Shown: in pieces, positions 1 through 5,605 of the stretch | Layout: the number at the start of each line of letters is the position of its first letter | How positions within the stretch are numbered: the stretch's first letter is position 1 | Translations under genes and position numbers: made by a program | Assembly (NCBI GenBank): GCA_001798265.1 | Contig: MGRR01000009.1 | Span: forward strand, 1-10,447 | Length of the DNA: 10,447 nucleotides | DNA from: Deltaproteobacteria bacterium RIFCSPHIGHO2_12_FULL_43_9 | GTDB taxonomy: Bacteria; Bdellovibrionota; O2-12-FULL-43-9 | Direction: 5' to 3' | Notes under the pieces: generated by a model | What the model was told of the DNA's origin: nothing | What the model saw: only the letters and a program-made list of their open reading frames with translations | Databases searched by the model: none

Positions 1-161
1 ATTACAAAGCGGCTGGTAAGACCGCTCATTCGAAAAAACATGCCGCGGGTAGCAGCAAAGCGTGGCATAAGGGTGGGCGTGCGAAGAAAAGAGCCGCAAA
101 AAAGCGCAAGGCTGCAAGATCTGGATTTGATATCAAGCGCATATTCTGGTTCTGGCAGTAA
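1..161 (+). CDS. 3' end of a lysine/alanine-rich protein (partial)
   Basis: An open frame (codons starting at base 3) runs from the left edge to a TAA at 159-161, so the start lies outside the window. The visible tail of about 52 residues is very basic: Lys, Arg, Ala, Gly and His dominate, with clusters such as AKKRAAKKRKAAR, and it ends in an aromatic stretch, IFWFWQ. Such tails are typical of histone H1-like or AlgP-like nucleic-acid-binding proteins, but low-complexity basic tails also occur on ribosomal and translation proteins, so the family cannot be assigned from this fragment. A strong intrinsic terminator begins about 20 bases after the stop, which supports a real gene end here. Confidence 0.6.
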   Translation, partial: YKAAGKTAHSKKHAAGSSKAWHKGGRAKKRAAKKRKAARSGFDIKRIFWFWQ

Positions 162-181
162 GGGAAGAAGATCTGCAATAT

Positions 182-222
182 AAAGGGTCTTACACTTTTT
201 GGTGTAAGACCCCTTTATTTTT
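182..222 (+). terminator. Rho-independent terminator after the lysine-rich gene
   Basis: A perfect 11-bp stem (GGGTCTTACAC at 185-195 with GTGTAAGACCC at 202-212) encloses a 6-base loop. AAA before and TTT after extend the pairing across one unpaired C, and TTTATTTTT follows. This is a textbook intrinsic terminator on the + strand. It separates the left-edge gene from the TPR gene that starts 30 bases later, so that gene needs its own promoter or relies on read-through. Confidence 0.9.
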
Positions 223-252
223 ACCTTATAAGTATGTTCAAATACATTTATT

Positions 253-1452
253 GTGAAGAGAACCATTGAGATTGAGCTTCGAAAGATTGATGTTGTTAAA
301 TGTGACCTTGATCGCGGAGATCTCTATCTCAGCTTTGATTATGTGTTTGAAGATAAATCGTTTGGTTCCTTTTCAGAACTCTCCATATCCCGTCCAGACT
401 TAATGGCTTCTGAATTTATTCAAAATCTTTTAGAGGCTCCACAGGTTCAAACCTCATCAGATGAGGAGATCTCGGTTCGTGAAAAGGATAAGATTCAGAT
501 CAGATTAAGGGAGTTTTTTAAGAGGTTTGTTGTGTCCCGGGCTGAGAGAATGGAGGGAGTCTTAACGGATGAGGCAAGGAATAATTTAAACGCGAGTGGA
601 CTGGATTTGAAGGATCAGAGCCAAAGCCTTGATCAGAAGAGTACGAATGAAAAGGTTGAAATTTTACTTTTGCAGTCGAAAAGAATGATTTCCAGTAAAT
701 CGTATTTTCTTGCCTCGGAAACCATACAAAAGATTTTGAAATTAGATAAAGAGTGCCGCATGGCCTATTTCTATAAAGGTCTATGTCATCAGGCGCTCGA
801 TGAATTAATAGAGGCTGCTGGGGCATTTAGAAAATGGAAGGAGTTGTCGGGAAAGCATATAAGAGAGCCTTATATATTTCTTGTCCGTGTATTTATTTCC
901 CTTTATCGTTACCAGGACGCGTTAGAGCTGTTTGATGAGTATGTGGATAATTTTCCATCTGACCTGGAAGGTCTGCTTTGGAAAGCGCAGATTTATTTTA
1001 AGCTTCGTCAAAAAAGGTTTATTCGCCTGCTCGACAGGGTTTATCTGGAAAACGAGGATGTTGTCAGGGATTTTTTGAGAACCAACTGGGAATATAATCA
1101 ACCCTCAAAGGAGAAGGCCGTTTGGTTAACCCCGAAACTTTCAAGGGCTTTCTTGAACATGAATAAAGAGGAGTTCGCTGAGTTGGTTAAGAGTAGGTTT
1201 CTGCCATCTCATTTTGACGACGAGGAGTGTAGATATATTTTTGACAGGGAAGAGTTGAGAAACTGGTCTGAAATTACAACCAGATACAAGCTTTTTGACC
1301 GAACCTATCAGAGTTCTCCGGAGTTGCTCAGAGAGGCAATTCAGACAATAAGATGGGAGAGGAAAAAAGGAGAGAATAAGCTTAAACAAAAAGGTCTTCA
1401 CAAAAAATACCTGCCACCCGCCTCGCAGACGATATTTGATTTTCTGAATTAA
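253..1452 (+). CDS. TPR-repeat protein with a putative C-terminal excisionase-type HTH
   Basis: A 399-aa soluble protein with no signal peptide or membrane segment. The start is a GTG: an in-frame TAA lies 21 bases upstream and there is no upstream ATG. No convincing Shine-Dalgarno is seen, so the start is only moderately secure. Residues 1-60 form an unassigned N-terminal domain and 61-135 are charged and linker-like. Residues about 134-255 look like three or more TPR helices-pairs (for example AYFYKGLCHQALDELIEAAG and the YQDALELFDEYVDNFPSD type pattern). Residues about 292-338 (LTPKLSRAFL, then a hydrophobic pattern ending in RYIFDREELRNW) match the layout of MerR/excisionase-like HTH domains: helix, turn, recognition helix, basic wing, then R-x-E-L-x-x-W. 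The tail is basic and contains WERKKGENKLKQK. TPR identity is fairly safe; DNA binding is inference. It converges on the cystathionine gamma-lyase-family gene. Confidence 0.8.
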   Translation: MKRTIEIELRKIDVVKCDLDRGDLYLSFDYVFEDKSFGSFSELSISRPDLMASEFIQNLLEAPQVQTSSDEEISVREKDKIQIRLREFFKRFVVSRAERMEGVLTDEARNNLNASGLDLKDQSQSLDQKSTNEKVEILLLQSKRMISSKSYFLASETIQKILKLDKECRMAYFYKGLCHQALDELIEAAGAFRKWKELSGKHIREPYIFLVRVFISLYRYQDALELFDEYVDNFPSDLEGLLWKAQIYFKLRQKRFIRLLDRVYLENEDVVRDFLRTNWEYNQPSKEKAVWLTPKLSRAFLNMNKEEFAELVKSRFLPSHFDDEECRYIFDREELRNWSEITTRYKLFDRTYQSSPELLREAIQTIRWERKKGENKLKQKGLHKKYLPPASQTIFDFLN

Positions 1453-1557
1453 ATATGGCCATTCAGTTGTCATCCCGGTGAAAACCGGGATCTAGATCCC
1501 TGCTTTCGCAGGGATGACACACGTGCTGAATAGTTACAATTAAATATGACCAATCAA
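1447..1557. repeat. 20-bp imperfect direct repeat flanking a palindromic element
   Basis: AATTAAATATGGCCATTCAG at 1447-1466 recurs as AATTAAATATGACCAATCAA at 1538-1557, 17 of 20 identical and 91 bases apart. The copies bracket the paired-hairpin element at 1468-1519. The left copy contains the TAA stop of the TPR gene; the right copy contains the TGA stop of the opposing gene (1554-1556). The arrangement looks like an insertion or duplication that pushed apart two genes that once ended tail to tail. Confidence 0.75.
1468..1519. repeat. Dispersed paired-hairpin repeat (family A)
   Basis: Two adjacent perfect hairpins: ATCCCGGT-GAAA-ACCGGGAT (1472-1491) and ATCCCTGC-TTTC-GCAGGGAT (1496-1515), joined by CTAG, with outer TGTCAT/ATGACA arms closing the whole unit. 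Related units occur near 2706, 2843, 5489 and 5546. It lies between two convergent stop codons, so it may slow or stop transcription from both sides, but it has no T tract. In unrelated genomes such elements are usually non-autonomous dispersed repeats. Confidence 0.9.
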
Positions 1558-2690
1558 GATAGGGCCTGTTCCAGATCGGAGATCAGGTCATCCACATTTT
1601 CGATTCCTACCGAAGCTCGTATGAGGGTGTCACTTATACCTATTGCTTTTCGTTTTTCCGGTGGAATGGCGGCGTGAGTCATTATGGCGGGATGTTCAAT
1701 TAAGGACTCCACTCCACCGAGGGATTCCGCCAGAGAGAAGAGTTTTATTTTAGAGAGGAGTTTTTTCGCGTCATTCAGGTTTCCTTTGATTACAAAGGAA
1801 ATCATTCCCCCGAAACCTTTCATCTGCAATTTGGCTATTTTATATTGGGGGTGTGATGGGAGACCGGGGTAAATTACCTTCTCGATTTTTTTATGTTTTT
1901 CAAGCCAAACGGCAATTTGGTGCGCGTTTTCCTCATGCCTTTTCATCCGGACGGCCAGGGTTTTAATTCCTCTTAGCACAAGCCATGAATCAAATGGTCC
2001 AGGGATTGCTCCAAGACTATTTTGGAGAAAATGCAACCTGTCAGAGAGCTCTTTGTTGTTTGTTACAATAGCGCCACCCACGACATCACTGTGTCCGTTT
2101 AAATATTTAGTGGTGGAATGCACAACAAGATCGGTGCCGAAATCCAATGGGTTCTGGAAATAGGGTGACGCAAAGGTGTTATCGACAATTGTAACAAGTT
2201 TTTTCCTTTTTGCGATGTCAATAACGGCCTTGAGATCGATAACTATTAGGAGTGGATTTGTTGGTGTTTCGATCCAGATGGCCTTTGTGTTTGACTTTAT
2301 TGTTTTCTCCAGAAGGTTGTGATCGGTTAGATCGACAAACGAAAATTGCAGTCCATGACCGGTCATTACCTTGTCAAACAATCTATATGTTCCGCCGTAA
2401 ACATTGTCGCAGCAGATTATATGGTCTCCGGTTTTAAAAAGATGGCAGATTGTGGTAGCAGCGCCGCAGCCCGAAGAAAAAGCTAGGCCAAATTTTCCGT
2501 TCTCGAGTGCTGCAATATTTTCTTCTAAAACCTGCCTGGTAGGGTTCTGGGTTCTTGAATATTCGAAACCTTTGTGTTTCCCGGGGGATTCCTGAACATA
2601 GGTGCTGGTTTGAAAAATCGGGGTCATTATTGCGCCGGTTGACGGGTCTGGCTCAATGCTGGCGTGAATAGTTTTTGTTTCAAATTTCAT
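1554..2690 (-). CDS. Cystathionine gamma-lyase / gamma-synthase family PLP enzyme
   Basis: A 378-aa cytosolic enzyme of the Cys/Met-metabolism PLP family (fold type I, MetB/MetC/CGL), the usual full length. Visible hallmarks: the YSRTQNPT substrate/PLP-phosphate segment (44-51), FSSGCGAATT (71-80), NVYGGTY with the stacking tyrosine Y98, ETPTNP (141-146), D170 in VDNTF (pairs with the PLP ring nitrogen), the PLP lysine K195 in HSTTKYLNGHSDVVGG, and the C-terminal SLGGVESLIEHP and RASVGIENVDDL blocks. A good AGAGGAA ribosome site lies about 8 bases before the ATG. Family members split into lyases (cystathionine to cysteine plus 2-oxobutyrate) and synthases, and motifs alone do not separate them. 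The neighbouring beta-synthase-like gene on the same strand makes lyase and reverse transsulfuration the likelier role; a metB-type synthase is the alternative. Confidence 0.93.
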   Translation of the reverse strand: MKFETKTIHASIEPDPSTGAIMTPIFQTSTYVQESPGKHKGFEYSRTQNPTRQVLEENIAALENGKFGLAFSSGCGAATTICHLFKTGDHIICCDNVYGGTYRLFDKVMTGHGLQFSFVDLTDHNLLEKTIKSNTKAIWIETPTNPLLIVIDLKAVIDIAKRKKLVTIVDNTFASPYFQNPLDFGTDLVVHSTTKYLNGHSDVVGGAIVTNNKELSDRLHFLQNSLGAIPGPFDSWLVLRGIKTLAVRMKRHEENAHQIAVWLEKHKKIEKVIYPGLPSHPQYKIAKLQMKGFGGMISFVIKGNLNDAKKLLSKIKLFSLAESLGGVESLIEHPAIMTHAAIPPEKRKAIGISDTLIRASVGIENVDDLISDLEQALS

Positions 2691-2705
2691 AATGTTTCCT
2701 CTCGA

Positions 2706-2759
2706 GTGTCATTCCGACGAAAGTCGGAATCCAGATCCCGGCTTTCGCCGGGATGACAC
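2706..2759. repeat. Dispersed paired-hairpin repeat (family A)
   Basis: Two perfect hairpins, ATTCCGAC-GAAA-GTCGGAAT (2711-2730) and ATCCCGGC-TTTC-GCCGGGAT (2735-2754), joined by CCAG and closed by outer arms GTGTCAT (2706-2712) and ATGACAC (2753-2759). It starts just upstream of the ribosome-binding site of the gamma-lyase-family gene, so on the minus-strand message it would form structure immediately 5' of that gene. Confidence 0.9.
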
Positions 2760-2762
2760 TTT

Positions 2763-2836
2763 CGTCATTGCGAGCGCTAGCGAAGCAATCCCGCGTTGAG
2801 ATTGCTTCGTCGCGCTTAGCGCTCCTCGCAATGACG
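2763..2836. repeat. Dispersed CGTCATTGCGAG palindrome (family B)
   Basis: Long imperfect inverted repeat: CGTCATTGCGAG at 2763-2774 faces CTCGCAATGACG at 2825-2836, and GAAGCAATC (2782-2790) faces GATTGCTTC (2800-2808). It can fold as an extended hairpin with inner and outer stems. Other copies or fragments lie at 2890-2917, 10244-10260 and 10283-10353. It adjoins family A units, and together they fill the space between the two transsulfuration genes. Confidence 0.88.
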
Positions 2837-2842
2837 GAGTAG

Positions 2843-2865
2843 ATCCCCGTTTTCACGGGGATGAC
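2843..2865. repeat. Half unit of the family A hairpin repeat
   Basis: A single perfect hairpin, ATCCCCGT-TTTC-ACGGGGAT (2843-2862), followed by GAC. It matches the second (TTTC-loop) half of the full family A units, without the GAAA-loop half, so it appears to be a truncated copy. It is followed by a degenerate TCGTCATTGTGGGCG fragment of family B at about 2871-2885. Confidence 0.8.
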
Positions 2866-2889
2866 GTAACTCGTCATTGTGGGCGAATT

Positions 2890-2917
2890 CGTCATTGCGA
2901 GCGAAGCGAAGCAATCT
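2890..2917. repeat. Family B repeat fragment forming the 3' end of the beta-synthase gene
   Basis: A partial copy that starts CGTCATTGCGAGCG and ends GAAGCAATCT, corresponding to one arm of family B. On the minus strand it encodes the final residues I-A-S-L-R-S-Q and the TGA stop (2892-2894) of the cystathionine beta-synthase-like protein. The repeat is therefore not only intergenic here but part of a coding sequence. Confidence 0.88.
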
Positions 2918-3944
2918 GTTTTGCCCCCTCAATAAGTACCAGTGTTGGAGGAGATTTTTTATTTTCCGCGAGGAAATTATTTTCTCTCATCCAGCTATCG
3001 TTAAAAATCTTGCTTAGATATCTGTTTCCGGAATCAGGTAGAAGGACAACGATATATTCCGGTTTTTTGAGCCCCTTTGCGTACTGAATGGCTCCTGCCA
3101 CAGCCGTGCCGGCGGAGCCGCCAGCGAAAATCCCCTCTTTTTTTACCAGATCCCGGGCTACCAGGAATGATGTCTTGTCATCTATCTGAATAACATCATT
3201 GAGACAATTGAAGTCGATTGTGCCTGGGATGAAATCTTCTCCGATCCCCTCAACTTTGTATTGGCGCGCGGTTCCTAGTTTCTTTGTTTTAAAATACTCC
3301 GTAAAAAGGGAACCGGCTGGGTCGACACCGATTATTTTAATTTTTGGATTCTGTTCTTTTAAATATTTTCCGGTACCAGAAATTGTTCCTCCGGTGCCCA
3401 TACCAGCTATAAACGCATCAATCTTTCCATTTGTCTGTTTCCAGATTTCTGGTCCGGTTGTCTTATAATGGGTAATGGGATTATCCGGATTGTTGTATTG
3501 GTTTGAATAAAAGCTGTTTGGTGTCTCTTTTACAAGGCGGTTTGCGACCGAGTAATAACTGGTTGGGTCTTTGGGCTCAACGGCTGTCGGGCAGAGTACA
3601 ACTGTTGCTCCGAATGCCTGTAGAAAACTTATTTTTTCATGGCTCATTTTATCAGGCATTACAAAGATGCATTTATATCCTTTTATGGCGGCAGCAATTG
3701 CCAGGCCCGCGCCGGTATTTCCGGATGTTGCTTCAATTATTGTCGCGCCAGGTTTTAGTTTTCCCTGTTTTTCAGCCTGCTCGATTATGTAGATCCCGAT
3801 TCTGTCTTTAACGGATCCGGCGGGATTGAAATATTCACATTTTGCGTAAATTTTCGATTCAATGCCCTTGGTTAGATTGTTTAACCGGACAAGCGGGGTA
3901 TTTCCAATGGTCTGGAGGATGTTGTCATACGGAGGTGGGATCAT
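2892..3944 (-). CDS. cbs: Cystathionine beta-synthase-like PLP enzyme with a repeat-derived C terminus
   Basis: A 350-aa fold-type II PLP enzyme that would condense homocysteine with serine (or an activated serine) to give cystathionine. Motifs: TIGNTPLVRL (12-21), the PLP lysine K46 in NPAGSVKDR, the TSGNTG PLP-side loop (73-78), the phosphate-binding GMGTGGT loop (181-187), EGIGEDFIPG (232-241), GGSAG (275-279) and the PDSGNRYLSKIFNDSWMRE segment (about 304-322). The PIxHYxTTGPEIW stretch and the C-terminal SKIFNDSWM block fit cystathionine beta-synthase better than CysK or CysM. The catalytic core ends near 325; the C-terminal pair of CBS (Bateman) domains found in many homologues is absent, and the last seven residues are encoded by a dispersed repeat. 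The ATG overlaps the end of the small upstream ORF by 20 bases, with GGAAG about 6 bases before it. A cysteine synthase role is the main alternative. Confidence 0.9.
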   Translation of the reverse strand: MIPPPYDNILQTIGNTPLVRLNNLTKGIESKIYAKCEYFNPAGSVKDRIGIYIIEQAEKQGKLKPGATIIEATSGNTGAGLAIAAAIKGYKCIFVMPDKMSHEKISFLQAFGATVVLCPTAVEPKDPTSYYSVANRLVKETPNSFYSNQYNNPDNPITHYKTTGPEIWKQTNGKIDAFIAGMGTGGTISGTGKYLKEQNPKIKIIGVDPAGSLFTEYFKTKKLGTARQYKVEGIGEDFIPGTIDFNCLNDVIQIDDKTSFLVARDLVKKEGIFAGGSAGTAVAGAIQYAKGLKKPEYIVVLLPDSGNRYLSKIFNDSWMRENNFLAENKKSPPTLVLIEGAKQIASLRSQ

Positions 3945-4143
3945 CTTGTGCTTCCGTGATATCTGATTGATTCTTGTTGCTTATATCATCATAAGAGTGG
4001 AGTTTCTTTAAAACCTCGTTTGTTAGCTGGATTGGATCGTCTGAGGGGAAAATTTTGGCCTGTTTTAAAAGCTTATTTACTCGCTTTTTATCAGGATTTT
4101 TTTTGCTCAGTTCATCGCACAGGGCTAAAAGGACGTCTTTCAT
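3925..4143 (-). CDS. Small hypothetical protein upstream of the beta-synthase-like gene
   Basis: A 72-aa, mostly helical, charged protein that I do not recognise. It starts at ATG 4143-4141; a GTG immediately before it (4146) is an equally possible start, and no good Shine-Dalgarno is seen. Residues 1-30 are basic (DELSKKNPDKKRVNKLLKQ); the last 20 are acidic and Asn/Gln/Asp-rich, which suggests a disordered tail. Its stop overlaps the start of the beta-synthase gene by 20 bases, the sort of overlap seen with translational coupling. It lies at the head of a presumed three-gene unit and diverges from the kinase gene. It may be a small regulator or a spurious ORF; moderate to low certainty. Confidence 0.5.
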   Translation of the reverse strand: MKDVLLALCDELSKKNPDKKRVNKLLKQAKIFPSDDPIQLTNEVLKKLHSYDDISNKNQSDITEAQDDPTSV

Positions 4144-4146
4144 CAC

Positions 4147-4213
4147 GAATCCATGGGGTTAGAAAGTGATATTCAAGCTCATAATGACGGTAAAGCCTAG
4201 CTAAATCCCGAAG
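4147..4213. promoter_or_regulatory. Divergent intergenic region, possible promoters
   Basis: This 67-base gap separates the divergent kinase and transsulfuration units, so promoters for both should lie here or extend into the flanking genes. On the + strand TTAGAA (4159-4164) and CATAAT (4180-4185) are separated by 15 bases; on the minus strand a TTTACC...TATCAC pair has a 17-base spacer. Both are weak matches to sigma-70 boxes and are offered only as candidates. Confidence 0.25.
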
Positions 4214-5416
4214 ATGGTGTCAAGAAAACTTGTTCTGAAGGTAGATATCCGCTACAAGCCTTATCCTATGCGGGTGGGAAGGTATTATATAGAGTCTATT
4301 TTATCTAAAAATGGGATGGGGGAGGTATATCTCGCGAATTTAAGGGGTGATGCAGGTTTTAATAAAAGGGTTGTTATTAAGCTGGCAAAGCCTGAGCTTG
4401 CAAGGAGCGAAAAATTAAGAAGGCAATTTATAAGGGAAGCAACGCTGTCCGCGCAGTTGTCACACCAGAATATAGTTCAGGTATTCGATTTTGGTTTTGA
4501 AAACGGAAGACCATATCTGGTGATGGAGTATGTTGAGGGGTTTAATTTAAGAGAACTAATTAATGAAGAGGTAAATTTTTCTGATACGATGACGGTGTCT
4601 TTGCTATATCAGGTTTTATTAGGATTGGAAGAGGCGTTTCAAAAAAATATAGTTCACAGGGACTTGACCCCCAGCAATATCCTTGTAAATAAGTTTGGAG
4701 TTGTTAAGATTGCCGATTTTGGTTTGGCTAAGTTTGAAAACGAACCACAGACAGGAGAAGTCTGGGGTAAACTCTCATATATTGCTCCGGAAATTATAAA
4801 TGGTGAGAGTGCCGATCATAAGAGTGATTTATATAGTCTGGGAAAAATTGGCGAGGAGCTTCTTAAGGGCAGTGATTCAAAATTATCTGTCTTAATTTCC
4901 TCACTTCTGCTTCCGAGAGGGGAGAGGCCTTCAAATACCTACGCGCTGGTTCAATCGCTTAAAGATTTTGAGGGGGATGGCAGCAGTGAGCTTGCGCAGA
5001 CTGTATTGGCTCTTCTGTTAAAACGTGGGCAGCGACCCGGGGAAATGGTGAGGTCTCCTGAAAATACGGGTAAAATAGTTAATGGTCGTAAATACCTCCG
5101 GTTAAGCGCAGCCTGCTTTTTCTACGTGGCGCTTCTTTTATCCACAGGGTCTGTTGATAAGTTCGTGGTTGCACAGGAAGGGAAGATAACCTCCGTATTA
5201 AATCTGAACGTTGTTCCCTGGGCATATGTGTATGTAAATGATGTTTATTGGGGGGAGACTCCAATCGTTGGTAAAAGGCTGTCGGCTGGTAATTACAGGG
5301 TTGTTTTTACCAATCCAACACTCAGGCAATCTAAGGAGTTCAGAGTTGAGCTTCCTTCCGGTAAAGAGGAAAACGTTTTTTATTCATTCCCGGTGTCTAA
5401 AAAAATGAACAATTAA
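4214..5416 (+). CDS. Membrane-anchored Ser/Thr protein kinase with C-terminal PEGA-like domain
   Basis: A 400-aa Hanks-type kinase. The N-terminal cytoplasmic kinase domain (about 20-250) carries the Gly-rich loop SKNGMGEVY (31-39), catalytic K56 in VVIK, the helix-C glutamate E75, HRDLTPSN (148-155, catalytic D150), DFG (168-170), APE (191-193), DLYSLG (204-209) and the late Arg of RGERP (R237). All residues needed for activity are present. T152 sits where many kinases have Lys, a form also seen in other bacterial kinases. The C-lobe is short: only 28 residues separate DLYSLG from R237, so the helix F-G region looks reduced. A hydrophobic segment (about 294-311) is the probable membrane anchor, followed by a PEGA-like beta domain (about 328-366: LNVVPWAYVYVNDVYWGETP) likely outside the membrane. 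ATG 4214 has a weak ribosome site; M19 is an alternative start. Substrates are unknown. Confidence 0.9.
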   Translation: MVSRKLVLKVDIRYKPYPMRVGRYYIESILSKNGMGEVYLANLRGDAGFNKRVVIKLAKPELARSEKLRRQFIREATLSAQLSHQNIVQVFDFGFENGRPYLVMEYVEGFNLRELINEEVNFSDTMTVSLLYQVLLGLEEAFQKNIVHRDLTPSNILVNKFGVVKIADFGLAKFENEPQTGEVWGKLSYIAPEIINGESADHKSDLYSLGKIGEELLKGSDSKLSVLISSLLLPRGERPSNTYALVQSLKDFEGDGSSELAQTVLALLLKRGQRPGEMVRSPENTGKIVNGRKYLRLSAACFFYVALLLSTGSVDKFVVAQEGKITSVLNLNVVPWAYVYVNDVYWGETPIVGKRLSAGNYRVVFTNPTLRQSKEFRVELPSGKEENVFYSFPVSKKMNN

Positions 5417-5446
5417 ATTCTGTCGCGTTGAAACGCGACAGAATTT
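5415..5446 (+). terminator. Perfect hairpin at the kinase stop codon (possible terminator)
   Basis: AAATTCTGTCGCGTT (5415-5429) faces its exact complement AACGCGACAGAATTT (5432-5446). In practice this is a 14-bp stem with a TGAA loop, and it begins inside the TAA stop of the kinase gene. The stem is very stable, but only ATTTAT follows instead of a T run, so it may act as a 3'-end stabiliser or weak terminator. The symmetrical AT ends would also allow it to work on the other strand. Confidence 0.6.
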
Positions 5447-5472
5447 ATCCTGAGGGCGAAGCCGAAGGATCT
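5447..5472. repeat. Family C repeat fragment (ATCCTGAG...GAAGGATCT)
   Basis: ATCCTGAGGGCGAAG followed by CCGAAGGATCT, a variant of the unit repeated in tandem at 10355-10447. The ends ATCCT and AGGAT form a short inverted repeat. It follows directly on the hairpin at the end of the kinase gene and starts the repeat block of this intergenic region. Confidence 0.75.
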
Positions 5473-5488
5473 CGGCGGATCCAGCGCA

Positions 5489-5538
5489 GTCATCCGGCGA
5501 AAGCCGGGATCTAAGATTCCGGCTTTCGCGGGAATGAC
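5489..5538. repeat. Degenerate family A paired-hairpin repeat
   Basis: GTCATCCGGC-GAAA-GCCGGGAT, then CTAAG, then ATTCCGGC-TTTC-GCGGGAAT-GAC. Both hairpins keep the GAAA and TTTC loops, but each stem has lost perfect pairing (CATCCGGC against GCCGGGAT; ATTCCGGC against GCGGGAAT), unlike the perfect units near 1472 and 2711. This looks like an older or decaying copy. Confidence 0.8.
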
Positions 5539-5545
5539 GGAATAG

Positions 5546-5605
5546 ATTCCCGCTGCAGCCTGTACTCCGCGAAAGCGGGGTGCGGGAATGACACGTGGGA
5601 ATGAC
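5546..5605. repeat. Composite family A remnant
   Basis: ATTCCCGC (5546-5553) pairs with GCGGGAAT (5582-5589). In place of a 4-base loop this stem encloses extra sequence that itself contains a CTCCGC-GAAA-GCGGGG hairpin (5565-5580). GACAC follows, then a second truncated end, GTGGGAATGAC (5595-5605). It appears that one element was inserted into or recombined with another. Confidence 0.7.

Noticed and set aside
2680..2895. Minus-strand ORF of 71 codons between the two PLP-enzyme genes
   Set aside because: It is a translation of the family A and B repeats (VIPVKTGI, RSAKRDEAIS, ASARNDE, VIPAKAGI motifs), overlaps the start of the gamma-lyase-family gene, and has no independent support.
3503..3811. 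Plus-strand ORFs antisense to the beta-synthase-like gene
   Set aside because: They lie wholly inside a gene with complete family motifs; the Cys/Leu/Arg-rich translation is typical of antisense shadow frames.
4147..4213. SAM or other sulfur-related riboswitch upstream of the transsulfuration genes
   Set aside because: The intergenic space is only 67 bases and shows none of the conserved helices or loops of SAM-type riboswitches.
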